From: Akanthomyces muscarius
Taxonomy: Eukaryota > Ascomycota > Sordariomycetes > Hypocreales > Cordycipitaceae
Reading direction: 5' to 3'
NCBI RefSeq assembly: GCF_028009165.1
Contig: NC_079243.1
Coordinates: 4,712,001-4,776,000, forward strand
DNA length: 64,000 nucleotides
Shown here: piece after piece, positions 46,749-57,899 of the stretch
Position numbering within the stretch: position 1 is the stretch's first letter
How the letters are laid out: every line of letters starts with the position of its first letter
Translations under genes and position numbers: made by a program
The notes under the pieces: generated by a model
What the model was told of the DNA's origin: nothing
Databases searched by the model: none
What the model saw: the letters and a program-made list of their open reading frames with translations, nothing else

Positions 46749-48805
46749 ATGCCGCGCGTCATCCAGGCAGAGGAGAGGAAAAAGAGGTGGGCGGCGAAAG
46801 TTCGCACCGGATGTCTTACCTGCAGGTGAGTAGATGGCGGTCGACTCGACCTCTAGTCCCGGGGCTCGATACCTCAGCATTGCCTCGCTTCACAGAAAGA
46901 AAAGAGGAGAAGGCAAAGAAGAAGAGCATTGAATTATTGACGTGATGACAGGGGTGAGTCAGTCACCACCCATGGTGCTGTTCGTTTGCGAGCTACATCT
47001 GCATAGCGCGCCACTGTAGCCACACTAACAAGTCATCAACCCTTTAGCACGGCGAGTAAAATGTGATGAGACGCGGCCAAACTGCGACAAATGTGAGCAT
47101 ACATTCTATTCTTTTTCAAATATATGTGGTTGCGTCCCACTCTACGCGGGTCTCGGGAACCATACTGACGGCCATGCAGGCACAGGAGCAGGGAAAACAT
47201 GCCGCTATCACAACGAGACGGCCTCGGGATATAGATTTCGCAACATCTTGCCAAGGTCCACGGCGGCGGTTGTGCCTCTGCCGCTCGCCCCCGAAGAGTC
47301 GCCGTATGCACGCTGTTCCGGCCCCGGAAACGAAAGCCGCTACCTCCAGTTCTTCATGGAAAAAACGATTCCCGACTTCCTCCTCATGTTTCCCGAGTCC
47401 ACCTGGCGGACGCGAGTGCTGCAGGTGGCACACACGGAGCCGAGCATTCGCCACGCCCTCATCTCGCTCGCGTCGTCCCATGAGTGGCGCCTGGACGCCG
47501 GCAACAGAAGGAGCCCGAATCGGGAGAGCGACTTGTCCTCGCGCCACTACAGCCTCGCACTGAGTTGTCTACAAAGTGATCTGACAGTGCGGCAGCAGCA
47601 CAGGCGGCAGTCCCTTCACATCAACGTGTGCTCCTGTCTGCTGTTTATGTGTAGAGAGGTGCGTCGCGCCTCTACCAGCGACACCGAGGTTCAGAAATAA
47701 AGTACCAGCCAACTAATCAATCGCTTCAGGGTTTGTACGGCCGAAGAGCATCATCGATGCGTCTCTTTCACTGCGGTCGAAAAATGATCAGAGAATATAG
47801 ATCCAACAAGGAGGCGCTGAACAACGGCGACGCGAGCATCGAAGCCGACATCGAACCCATGATCTCGTCACTTGAAGACATATTTCGCCGCGTAGAAGTT
47901 CAATTGTCCAATGTATGAAGCACCGAGCCCCCCGCACCTTTCCCATCCTTCATTTACTCGGCCAAAGACTACAGTATTAACCTGGATCATGAAAGATTAT
48001 TGGCGGCCTTGATCCCGAGTTCTTGTTTGGCCATGATGGCGCCTTCGAGCCCCGATGCGTGCCCATTGACGGTCCATTTTCGTCTCTCGAGGACGCGCAG
48101 GACGCCATCCTGCACGCCCACGCGTGCATCACCGCGGACGTGCTTCGAGGGCAGGTAGCCAACCACGTGCACAATGCGCACGTTGGCTCCTGGTCCCGTT
48201 CATTCGAGGCCCTACTGTCGCGCCCCCAAAACTCACCGGACAAGCGCACCTTTGAGAGGACAGTTGCTGTGCTGGAGCTTATGAAGCGCCATATTGGCGT
48301 GGTCATGCTGGGCTGGGAAACACAAGAGGAAGGCTATACTGAAATGGTGATGCTCGCTAAACGTGCGCTTGGGCTTGAGACGGTGGCGGGCAGAGTCCCC
48401 GACGGAGCCAGCAAGAGCGACAAAGCTCACGACAATGACAGAGAAGAAGACGAGAGGAGACAGTATTGCCAAGCAACAGATCCTGACTTTGACTTTATTG
48501 TTGGTATTGTGCCGGCCCTCTTTGCTATTTTCATGAGATGCTCAAACAGTCTGCGACGAGAAGTCGCTGACATATTCCATCGCGTTCGACTGGCCGAGGG
48601 CATTTGGTGTGCCAAGATTGTAGGCAGAGTTCTCGACAGAATATTGGAGCTGGAGAAAGACTCCAACGCAAGCGAGGAGCCCGGCTCTTTCGCTGGGGGT
48701 AGAATAGAGCAGGCCAAGATTCACTTTGAGGATGGTAGCGGCGAGGATGCAGTCGTTGAGTATAGCTCGGCACAGGCGACATTGTTTGAAGCTATGATTG
48801 CATAG
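46749..48805 (+). CDS. Zn2Cys6 transcription factor with a splice-phase break
   Basis: Exons read by similarity and splice sites: 46749-46825, 47048-47092, 47180-47658, 47730-47912 and 47996-48805. The binuclear zinc cluster is split over three exons: TGCLTC (exon 1), RRVKCDETRPNCDKC (exon 2) and TGAGKTCRYH (exon 3), giving the C-x2-C, C-x6-C and C-x2-C-x6-C steps of the family. The rest is the usual helical fungal regulatory region (YLQFFMEKTIPDFLLMFPES, HYSLALSCLQSDL, SLEDAQDAILHAHACITADV), about 600 residues in all. Exons 2-5 join cleanly, but exon 1 (two bases over) and exon 2 do not keep frame with the only usable GT-AG pair; two bases seem missing at the acceptor. Either the gene is recently broken, an unusual site is used, or the assembly has an error. 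Targets unknown. Confidence 0.72.
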
Positions 48806-49457
48806 CGACCAAACTTATCCTCATGTTCCTGGAGACATTTCAAAGTCAGCCATGGATGGCCCAAGACGTCTGGAAAAATCCAGTATAATAATCTGACTCT
48901 TCTGCTGGCACAAGTACGTAGCTATTTGTTATTGCGGCTGGAAACTATGTGCCTTGGATTTTATTGCTTGGTCGTACAAGCATCATAATACTATACCATA
49001 TCAAAGTCGAATTCAAATGAGGATCGGAGAACACCGGGAATCCTGTTAGTCCAGGATCTTACTAATACGCCTGCTCCGTGGCTCAAACCTATTATTATTA
49101 TCCTTATATAATACCCTATTTATAGCTAAATAGGCCTATACTAGTATAGTTATAATATACTTCCTTATTAAGTCACCTAGCTCTATATAGTCTAGCCCCC
49201 CCTAGCACTTTGTCAGGGCACCTGTAGGGCACGCTGGTTGGTAGGAGGTTATAGGCAACCAGAGGTATCACGTGCGAAGAAGCTACTATATAGCTGGGGG
49301 CTGCCAATAAGAGAGTAGTAAGGAGGCAGCGATAATTCCACTATTATTCTAAAAACCTAAGGATTATCTAGTAACTAAAGCTCTTTACTAATAACACCTT
49401 ATAGAATTATTATTACTACCTAATATATAGAATAATAAATTACTTATAGTACTAACA
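48806..49457. other. Edge of AT-rich island 1
   Basis: From about 49085 the sequence turns sharply AT-rich, with TAG/TAA in all frames. A 16-base word (CTAG, seven C, TAGCA) at 49192-49207 recurs at 54017-54032 by the edge of the second AT island. No gene. Confidence 0.6.
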
Positions 49458-50221
49458 TAGTTAATAAGCGAGTCGCCTAGATAAGCGAGTCGCCTAGATA
49501 AGCGAGTCGCCTAGTTTTCCCCACTTATTTCCTAAATCTAGAATAACTCTATTATAGTAGGGCTAAAATAGCTAGTCTTTTTTAATATTAGATATAAAAC
49601 TATTAAATTACCTATATATTTAAGAATAATACTTTATATTAATTATTTAAATTTAAATAACTAATTTAATAGTAATTAGATTTAATTCTTTTTTTAACTC
49701 TTTTTAAAATTAATTATATCTTAGTCTCTTTAAAAATAGAATATCTTTTTACTATATAGTATACTATAATAATAAGAATAGATATAAAGGCTTAAAAAAA
49801 TATAGTTAATCTTTTTAATAAGTTAAATAAGAAAAATAAAAAAAATAAAAGAAAATTTCTTATTTTTAATATAACTTATTAAAAGGATTAATTATATTTA
49901 TTTATTAAGTCTTATTAGCTATATATATATTTATTAAAGCTCTTTATTAAGTTTATAGTTATATATATAAAGACTATAAAGTTATTAAATTTAAAAAGAA
50001 CTTAGAAAAGAATTAAATCTAATATATATTATTTAATATAATATATAATTACTATTTATTTATAATTATTACTATTTTATTATAAATAGTTTAATAACTT
50101 AATATACTATATTTAAAAGTCTAGCTATTTTAGCTTTACTCTTATAGAGTTATTTTACTTTTAGTAAATAAGTGGGGCAAAATAGGCGACTCGCTTATCT
50201 AGGTAACTTACTTATTAACTA
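49458..50221. mobile_element. MITE-like element, copy A (RIP-degraded)
   Basis: Bounded by inverted ends: left TAGTTAATAAGCGAGTCGCC and right (reverse-complemented) TAGTTAATAAGTAAGTTACC. Long TIRs continue inward: 49515-49590 reads ACTTATTTCCTAAATCTAGA and on, the inverse of 50105-50185. The left end carries the 17-bp word AAGCGAGTCGCCTAGAT about three times (49466-49513). The interior (right half) is the inverse of the left half of copy B at 55707. No coding capacity remains. Flanks are CA on the left and TA on the right, which fits a decayed TA target. Confidence 0.75.
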
Positions 50222-50395
50222 TATTAGTTATTTAAAGTATATTATAAATTAATATAGCTTCTTTATAACTTAGTTTTAAGGTTTTTTTTAAGAGCTTAAA
50301 GGGTAAAAATAATATATATCTCTTTTAAAGGGATTTCTATAAATTATTATTAAGTAATAAAAGTGCTAAGATAAAGGGTGTTAAAAACTAGGTAG

Positions 50396-50436
50396 AGTGG
50401 GCGACTTACTTATCTAGGCGACTCACTTATTAACTA
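50396..50436. repeat. Isolated TIR end of the same MITE family
   Basis: GTGGGCGACTTACTTATCTA, then GGCGACTCACTTATTAACTA, repeats the right terminus of copy A about 215 bp further on. It marks a truncated or tandem copy. Confidence 0.65.
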
Positions 50437-50990
50437 TACTAGTTAAATAGAATATAATATATATATTTATATTATAAATATAGAAACTAGTAAGGAAGAG
50501 GATTTTAATTAGTTTTAAGTGTTTTTTATTATTATAGTTAAATTATTAATAATTAAAGGGTAAAAGGTTAAGTAAAGTGGCCTACTTAAATAATATAGAT
50601 AAAAAAGTAGATAATGCCGTTAAAGTGAGAGGCGGGCGTAGAAACAGCTCGCTTACTATTAGCTGTTTTCAGGTAAGTCAAGCTTCGTTAGCAGGAGGTT
50701 ATCTTTGGGGGGGAAGAAGGGGGGGGAGGGGGGGGTCACCAGCCAACGAAACCAGTTACAATTATACAGTAATTAGTATTCAAGATAGCACTCAGATACC
50801 AAAGCAACTTTGAGTCGTTATTATTATTTTTGTCGCTGTTATCGTTACCACGTAGACGGCGCTGTTGAGTGCAAAGTATCACTTCCCAACTACCTCGTCC
50901 TTCGCCCACTCGCCATCACTCGAAGTATGAGGCTTCGCTCGCTAACTAGTTAGGTGCTGCTTCTAGATGACTTGCCGCCACCGATCAACG
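50437..50990. other. End of AT-rich island 1 and G-rich tract
   Basis: AT-rich decay stops at about 50600. A purine tract at 50708-50738 (G7, AAGAA, G7, A, G8) could form G-quadruplex structure. No gene seen. Confidence 0.5.
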
Positions 50991-51911
50991 CTAGTGTTGC
51001 GCCTCTAATTCCTCCATCTTCTTTCGCGCTTGAGCCGCAAAGCCCCGGCATTCGTCACTAATATCGTCCCTATCCGCAAGTGTCTGGAGTCGCTCCTTCC
51101 AAAGCGCCCATCGCTCGGGGGACCAAACTCGCCCGTCCCATTTCTTGCGTTCTGGCCTGGTCTCCCCTTCTAAAGCGCCTTGGCCCTTACCGCCATGACA
51201 CAGCCTGTAAAAAGTCGAGCCAGTAACTAACAGCCAGGTGGCGGCCGGCGGGAGCAATACCTGCCACTCTCGCGAAGCCCTTCTCGTCTCGTCGTAGGGC
51301 TCTTCTATTCCCTCCTCCAGGAACAGGTCGGCCGCGGCCGGCAGCCTGCAGGCAACTTCACCTCGACTGAGCACGGCAGCTCCGAATCGCGTGGCGTTGA
51401 GGAGGGGTAGAGCTTGGGCGTAGTAATCGTCGATTTCATAGTCGGCGAAATCCGCCGACACGCCGTAGTCTATTGCATCTTGTTAACGGACGCCAGCTTT
51501 TTAGAATAGGCAAGGGGGGGTTTACTCACGGAGACCATATTCCTTAAAATCGTACGCCCAGCGCGGCATGTCTCGCCAGAAGACGGCATCGCCGGGATCA
51601 CTTTGAACGGATCCATCTGCGTCCTTGACGTCTGGTAGTCTGGAAATCTCCCCGAGCAGATCAACTAGACGCTCCCGCGCGGCAGCATCACCAAAGTGGC
51701 GAATCGCTTCGCACATGTACAGAACCCAGAAGTTTTCTATCTTTTCATTTAGTTTGGATCTTGGTTCGTATGCTGCTGTGATGGCTTTTGCGGTTTCTGC
51801 AGGGGACGTTTTGTTTTCCAGCAAAGACGCGAGTGCATCGATGGCTTGGCGATGATCGATGTCGCTAGTGTTTGCGTACTTTTCTTTCTTCCATTCTTGC
51901 ACGGACGTCAT
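50991..51911 (-). CDS. DUF3632-like fungal protein
   Basis: Two exons read leftward, 51911-51530 and 51478-50991, with a 51-bp intron (GTGAGT...AACAAG); 870 nt, 289 residues. All-helical, soluble, no signal peptide. The N-terminus (QAIDALASLLENKTSPAETA), a central W-x-LY-x-CEAIRHFGD block, and the C-terminal WSPERWALWKERLQTLAD and AAQARKKMEELE look like the fungus-specific DUF3632 group, whose function is unknown; the match is from memory. The gene sits alone in the GC-normal islet between two RIP-degraded islands and its frame is intact. Confidence 0.7.
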
Positions 51912-52790
51912 GGTGGCAATGTCGAGTAGCTGGAGTGACTTTGTGTGATTTTCCGTCTATGGAGTGAATAGAGTGTATGGGGCTTGGTGAAGCGAATCTA
52001 GAGGGAGCCTGAGCCTGATGCTGGTATATGTATAGGCGACAACCACAAATGGTGGCGAAACCGTGTCAGCGCGCGGTGAGAAGAGTCATCCCCGCAATTT
52101 CTCATCGCAGTATTGCGCGTACATTCACGACGTCATAACTCTTCACGTACACTTACTGCGCACGTGTAGCTTATGTCGTCGGACGCACGGTATGACTAAT
52201 TATGAATCGGAAAAGTATTCGACCACCTCGAACAAGGCCGAGCCGGCTGCAATTTACCAGGCAGCTCTCCAATTCGTCACACCAATGAGGGGTGGCCATA
52301 CCATAGCGCAGCAAAACATTTACCTTGAAGCTACTACTACATTTTGACAAAGGCAGCACGCCCTCTGCTTTTAGATGGAACAACAAGGCAAGCCTGTCAT
52401 ACTTGGAGCTGGGGACCAAGAGTGGTTTGCCACTTTTGCAGCTGTAATCCAACGAAAGGAGAAACCCAAGTGGGCGGCACGGATGTCTCAATTAAAGTAG
52501 AGGAGATGAGGAGTGCGAGGAAAGTCGACCGCTGCACTGGCCGTCTTCGAGACATTCCCATTGCCTACATGCTAGCATCAACAATTCAGGTTGTCATCAC
52601 ACTACGCTGAAGATTGATAACTCTTTGCATTCACAAAAAAAAAGCGCACATTTCAGTTTCCAAAATAACTTCATTTTCTGTAAAACCCCTTGCCCAGTCT
52701 GACCTTGGCTACATCTACCAACCACCCCGCTACCTCGTCCATCTTCTTTTACGACCGACTTGTCACCATACGTCGTGCCGACTTCCCTCC
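51912..52790. other. Intergenic, no recognisable gene
   Basis: Promoter side of the DUF3632-like gene and further DNA. Short frames only. Confidence 0.4.
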
Positions 52791-53081
52791 TCAACTATCC
52801 GGGCATTGTACGAAGCTGTTATCCGTTTTGGAAGGATGTCCTATAGCAAGGCAGTACGTGTAGTCAGAGTATGGCGTCGCATTACCCGAGACAATAGCGA
52901 TTATGCGATCTGGCCCTGGGTCCCCTCCCTTGTATATCGGGTCTGTGATTGGGAACAGGAAGTAAGTCTTTCCTGCCTGGCCAGTTGCGCATTCGGCTAT
53001 ATTGTCGAGCGCGGTCTTGATGTCCGCGTTGCCCTTGTCGGGGTTGTAGCGGTGAGGGTAGTATTTAGAGCCAAAGGACAT
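52791..53081 (-). pseudogene. RNase T1-like protein, N-terminally truncated
   Basis: Ninety-six codons from ATG 53081 to the stop at 52791. The order of motifs is that of guanyl-specific RNase T1/N1: YYPHRYN (catalytic Tyr/His region), YFLFPI (YEWPI in T1), GGDPGPDRIIA (catalytic Arg) and GHPSKTDNSFVQC (catalytic His and closing Cys). The Glu that acts as general base in T1 is replaced by Leu (F-L-F-P-I), so RNA cleavage is doubtful. No signal peptide or N-terminal strand precedes YPH. The sequence upstream on this strand is the leader of the next gene, with no possible first exon, so the 5' part seems lost. Alternatively it is a non-catalytic T1-fold protein whose first exon I cannot see. 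Confidence 0.6.
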
Positions 53082-53206
53082 ATCTACTAAACGGCCCTTG
53101 ACTCTCAGTGTTTGCTATCATCCAACTGCCAAAACAAATCTCTTCGTCTGCTATCATTGAACAAACTTTTATTTTCAAAGTACTACTATCAATATACTCT
53201 TCCAAA

Positions 53207-53560
53207 ATGATCAACACCATGACCAAACTCTTTGCGCTCGCTGCCCTCGCTGTTTCCAGCGCCACCGCATCCGACGTCTATACGACCTTCTCCGGCCAGA
53301 ATGGTGACATTGCTCCCAACTTCGACATCTCCAACACGGGCTGCTTCGCTGCAGAGGGCGCCACCATGGTGTCGTTCAGCCAAGCCGGCGGCAGCACCTT
53401 CAACGGACCGTACTGCCTAAGTGCGTGGAAGGACGGTGCCTGCCCTGGCGATGCCACCGCGAAGCAGGGCTTCTCGAGCCTCCACAGCGGCACCAAGTAC
53501 ATGCTCAACGACGACATGTCGTTTACCGGCTCATACAAGTGGTCGCCCGAGGGATGTTAA
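53207..53560 (+). CDS. Small secreted protein
   Basis: One exon, 117 residues from ATG 53207 (a second in-frame ATG at 53219 would also keep the signal). Signal peptide MINTMTKLFALAALAVSSATA, then a mature part of about 95 residues with four Cys (TGCFAAEG, GPYCLSAW, DGACPGD and the last residue C) and many Gly, Ser, Thr and aromatic residues. Compact beta-type composition. I do not recognise the family. It lies head-to-head with the RNase T1-like relic, close to the edge of AT-rich island 2, a position typical for effector-type genes. The frame and signal are intact. Confidence 0.75.
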   Translation: MINTMTKLFALAALAVSSATASDVYTTFSGQNGDIAPNFDISNTGCFAAEGATMVSFSQAGGSTFNGPYCLSAWKDGACPGDATAKQGFSSLHSGTKYMLNDDMSFTGSYKWSPEGC

Positions 53561-54130
53561 GTTTGCAACCCTGTAAATGTTTCGAGACAGAGGTGGAGAG
53601 GATGAGAAGGGTTAAGAGGTGTAAGAGAAAGAAGCTTTTACATAAAAGAGGGGTTTCAATTTTTATATACACTTATAGATACATAGCTGGAAATACATCC
53701 GAACATAAATCAATAGTTTACTATTAGTCTAGCAGCAAATTCAACATCACGCTAAAGGACATTCCGGAAGTTTTGGTAATTTACCGTCGTCACTGTTCTA
53801 GACACAGCAAAGCGATATGTTGACGTGCCACGAACGTGATAGTGATTTTGTAGAGCGATCAAAGTGATAAAACAATGCAATAAAAAGCAAAGAAGACCGG
53901 CATCAGATTACCGAAGATGGCCGCTCTGTAATGATGATGAAGAAGGACCGCGAGCCTCCCCTCCCTGTGTAGTGGGCGGCTTGCTCCTTATAAATTATAC
54001 TGGGCCTAACTCGATCCTAGCCCCCCCTAGCAACTGGCGCGACGCACGGACACATTATTGCACTACGCCAGCCCCGTGGTCCCTATGGTACATGTGCCAC
54101 GCCCCCACTCCTCCGTAGTGGGTGCTTAAC
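53561..54130. other. 3' region and transition to AT-rich island 2
   Basis: No gene. The copy of the 16-base CTAG-C7-TAGCA word is at 54017-54032. GTAGTGGGCGGC (53971) and CGTAGTGGGTGC (54113) flank about 140 bp of GC-normal DNA just before the AT-rich block starts near 54130. Confidence 0.5.
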
Positions 54131-55706
54131 ACTAACACGCACACAACGCCTCCGCACATAGGCACGTCATAGCTATAATAATTAATAGCGAATAACTTAA
54201 TAAATACCTAATTAATCTAAAGAAAAATTATATTAATCTATAGCCTAATTCCTCCTCTTTTTAGTTCTTCTTTTCTTTTATGCCTTTTCCTCTTCTATAG
54301 CCTTTTTCTTAGCGGCTCTCTTAGCTTAATTAATAGTATATTATGCCTTCTTAAGCTCCTTCTTTTCTTTTATAGCTGTTATTATATATATATAGGAGAC
54401 CTATAAAACGCCGTCTTTTTATAGATAGTAATTCTATATATTAGCTTAATTTAAGGCTTCTTTTTAGGCTTTCTTAACCCTTTAAAGGCGATATATAGTC
54501 TCTTTATATTCTACTATTATTATAATATTACTATATATTATCTAGTTAAATTAGTACTTAAATCGCCTCTTTTTTTCACTTTAAGGCTAGCTTTTAAATA
54601 ATTCCTTAGTAGCTATTTTTAGATAATACTAACTAATATTAATTTAATATACTATATAAGGAGTAGTAAAAGGTAATAAGAATAGCTATAATTTAGGTGT
54701 AGAGAGTACTTTTAGGTCTACCTTTTCCTCCTCTTCTTCTAAATATATTTCTTTTATCTAATTAATAATAAGTTAAGGCTTAAAAGGCTAGATTTCTATA
54801 ACCTTAAAGCTCTTTTTTATAGTGTTAGTTTAGAGTGTTTTAATATATATATCTTTAATTATTAATAGTGTAATTCTAAGAATATAAACACTAAGTAAAG
54901 CTATATAATAACTTATAGAAATATTCTATAGACTCTAATATTAAGGTATTACTCTTATAAGGGTTATATATTAAATATTAGTATAATAAAAGGCGCCTTT
55001 AAGTAATTAATTATGATTTTTAAGAATTAAGTTAATTTAAGTTAAGTTACTCTATATAGGTTAAATTTATATCTTATATATTATAGTAAGGGCCTTAATA
55101 ATAAGTTATTATTATAGGTTAAAGAAGAATACCTAAAAGGGTAATTCCTACCTATAAAGATAGGGCTTTATAATTAATTAATTATATTATTTTAAAAATA
55201 TATTATATTAAAGGAAAAAAGGTTAAAATTTTACTACCTACTATAAGGTATTAGGCTTTTATAGTTATAATATAAGGGTAATATAGTATATATATATTAA
55301 GTGTATTATCTAATATTATACTTCTCCCTAATATAATTTAGAACTAGTATTATATCTAATTAGAAAAGAAGTAAGTAAATATATAAGAAAAATCTAGTCT
55401 AGTATACCTTATAATTATAAGTTATTTATAATTAAAATCTATAATATTCTAATAAGAAAAAAGCTTATAACTCTTAATTAAAACTCTCTATTATTTATAG
55501 TTTCTTTTATCTTAATATCTATTCTCTTTTTAATAGAAGGTATTAGAATATCTCCTATATTTTCTCTACCTTTATTACCTACTAGCTTAGGGCTTATAAA
55601 TAGATACCCTTTACTCTAATTAACCTTAACACTCTTAATAGCCTCTTCTAAGTTCTTATTATTATCCTCTTTAATAATTACTAGTTTTTTTTATATTCTT
55701 ATAATA
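54131..55706. other. AT-rich RIP-degraded DNA
   Basis: Extremely AT-rich, stops in all frames, no open frame of useful length. It contains one arm of an inverted repeat (54872-55312). Probably decayed transposon sequence; the family is not identifiable. Confidence 0.6.
54872..55312. repeat. Inverted-repeat arm, left
   Basis: The reverse complement matches 63045-63492 over about 440 bp: for example, GGCGCCTTTAAGTAATTAAT here against ATTAATTACTTAAAGGCGCC there, with mostly transition differences. Matching ends abruptly on both sides, so this is a discrete repeat, possibly an LTR or MITE of another family. Confidence 0.8.
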
Positions 55707-56222
55707 TAGTTAATAAGCAAGTCGCCTAGATAAATAAGTCGCCTATTTTACCCCACTTATTTACTAAAGTTAAAATAACTCTATAAGAGTAAAGCTAAAA
55801 TAGCTAGACTTTTAAATATAGTATATTAAGTTATTAAACTATTTATAATAAAATAGTAATAATTATAAATAAATAGTAATTATATATTATATTAAATAAT
55901 ATATATTAGATTTAATTCTTTTCTAAATTCTTTTTAAATTTAATAACTTTATAGTCTTTATATATATAACTATAAAACTTAATAAAGAGCTTTAATAGAT
56001 ATTTATATAGCTAATAAGACTTAATAAATAAATATAATTAATTAATATAACTTATTAAAAGAATTAATTATATTTATTTATTATAAATAGTTTAATAACT
56101 TAATATATTATATCTAAAAGCCTAACTATTTTAGCTTTACTTTTATAAAGTTATTTTAACTTTAGTAAATAAGTGGGGTAAAATAGGCGACTTATTTATC
56201 TAAATAACTCACTTATTAACTA
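55707..56222. mobile_element. MITE-like element, copy B (RIP-degraded)
   Basis: 516 bp with inverted ends (left TAGTTAATAAGCAAGTCGCC, right reverse-complemented TAGTTAATAAGTGAGTTATT) and TA on both outer sides, as for Tc1/mariner-type integration. TIRs run inward through ACCCCACTTATTTACTAAAG. No coding capacity. Its right side touches the left remnant of the older chromovirus copy. Confidence 0.75.
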
Positions 56223-56226
56223 TATT

Positions 56227-56278
56227 AAGGAAACTATAAGAAATATAAATATCTTATTAAATAAAAAGGATACCTAAA
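56227..56278 (+). pseudogene. Left half-remnant of an older chromovirus copy (chromodomain)
   Basis: These 52 bases match 61797-61848 inside the chromodomain of the adjacent full-length element, with one transition difference seen. They end at the CTAAA target site where the younger element inserted. Confidence 0.85.
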
Positions 56279-56698
56279 TGTTACGAACTAGAATGCACGC
56301 AAGGCAGACCGGGGAAGCGGCCTAAGGAGCGACTAGGCGGGCGCCTACAGGTCGCCCGATTAGGATGCTAAATCATGTGACTAGATTACTGTGGATTATA
56401 GTGAGCTAGTAGTGATCTAAGATAGCATTTTTATTAGATAGATTACTTAGGATTACTAGTAATCTAAGTGATCTAAGGAATATAATAGAGAGATAGATAG
56501 GTACTTAAAGAGGAGGTATTCTAGTAGCTAGGTAGTCTAGATCTCTATTAATTAATCTAAGTAATAGTTTTACTATTAAGAGTTCTACTTTTAACGAACG
56601 CCTATAATACTACTTAACACACTACCTTATAGCTTTAAGCCTGACTTACTCTCTAAGAAATAGACCTACTATGACTTAGTAAATAAGTTATTATTATA
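56279..56698 (+). repeat. 5' LTR of the chromovirus
   Basis: 420 bp, starting TGTTACGAACTAG. It aligns without visible gaps to 62566-62985; the differences noticed are nearly all C/T or G/A. The end in this copy is decayed (TTATTATA where the 3' LTR has TCGTTACA). Confidence 0.92.
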
Positions 56699-56879
56699 TT
56701 TTAATTAATCCTATTTAGTAAGTTACCCTTAAAACTTTAAGTAGTTAACCTTTATAATGTCTACTATAAGTGGAAATACTACTAACCCTGCCTAGTATAT
56801 AGTGTAGATAAGATAGCAGATTAAAGCCCTTACTGCCTAAATCTAGTCTATATAGGCGAATAATATAGTAACCTTTATA

Positions 56880-57640
56880 CTCTCTAAGTTCCCTAAACCT
56901 AAACCGTTTAATAGTACTAGAAGAGACGTATATATATTCCTAACTTAGGCTAAGGCCTACCTTTAAGTTAACACTACTATTTCTAACCTTACCGTTTAGA
57001 TACTTTATATTAGAAACCTTCTTACTAGTAAGGTAATAGAATAGTAGGAGCTAACTTTTAGGGACTATCTTAATAATAAAACCCCTAAAGATAAAACCGT
57101 TTAAATCTTTACTTATTATACGAACTTTAAAGAAGCCCTAACTGTTATATTTAGAGACCTTAATGAAATCCGGACCGCTATATATAAACTTAAGACCCTA
57201 AGGTAGACTAGTTCTACTTAGCATTTTACGTGTAAGTTCTAATAGATTACTACTAAACTTAAATAGGATGATAAAAGTTAGATAGAGCTCTTCTATAATA
57301 GACTCTAAGAAGATGTGAAAGACGACCTGTATAAAATGGATTAACTAGATTCTTTTAATATATTTATAGAAATAGTAATTAAAATTGATAACCGAAACTA
57401 TACTAGGCGCCTTAAGAAAGGAGGACGGGCGTAGGGAAACACTAAACTATAAACCTAATAATACTAACTAAACACAGGATGACGATAAGGTAGATCTATA
57501 GCTTATAGTGCTCACCTAGGCCTAATAGAACTAGACGCTATAAATAAAGAAAAGGGTAAGACTTGTTATAACTATAGTAAGACTGGACACTTTACTAATA
57601 AGTGTCGTGCCTTAAAGAAATAATAGAAGCCTGTGGGAGA
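56880..57640 (+). pseudogene. Gag remnant with CCHC knuckle
   Basis: Reading through stops gives gag-like sequence (FPKPKPFNG near 56895) and a zinc-knuckle remnant around 57563-57612: CYNYSKTGHFTNKC, from C-x2-C-x4-H-x4-C with the second Cys now Tyr. Many in-frame TAG codons. Confidence 0.75.
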
Positions 57641-57899
57641 AGGACGGAAACTCTACGCGGCTAACTGTAAAGACTTGCCTACCTGAAACCTTAGTATAGT
57701 AAATAGCGAAGAATACACCTCTAAACCTAAACGTTATTACTATTTAGTAGATAATACTAGCTTAGACGAAGACTAGGAGTTTAGAACCTAGCTAGTACCT
57801 AAAGAAGATGACTAACTTATATACACTAAACTGGATGTAAAGGAAGTAGTTAATTACGTTCTAATAACACTAGAGCCTAAAGACACCTTAGTTAGTGCC

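Noticed and set aside
47063..47563. A 166-codon frame overlapping the Zn2Cys6 gene
   Set aside because: It is an out-of-frame reading of exons 2-3. The frame with the zinc-cluster Cys is the real one.
50577..50813. A 78-codon frame across the G-rich tract
   Set aside because: It starts in MITE-family sequence and runs through the poly-G region; composition is non-coding.
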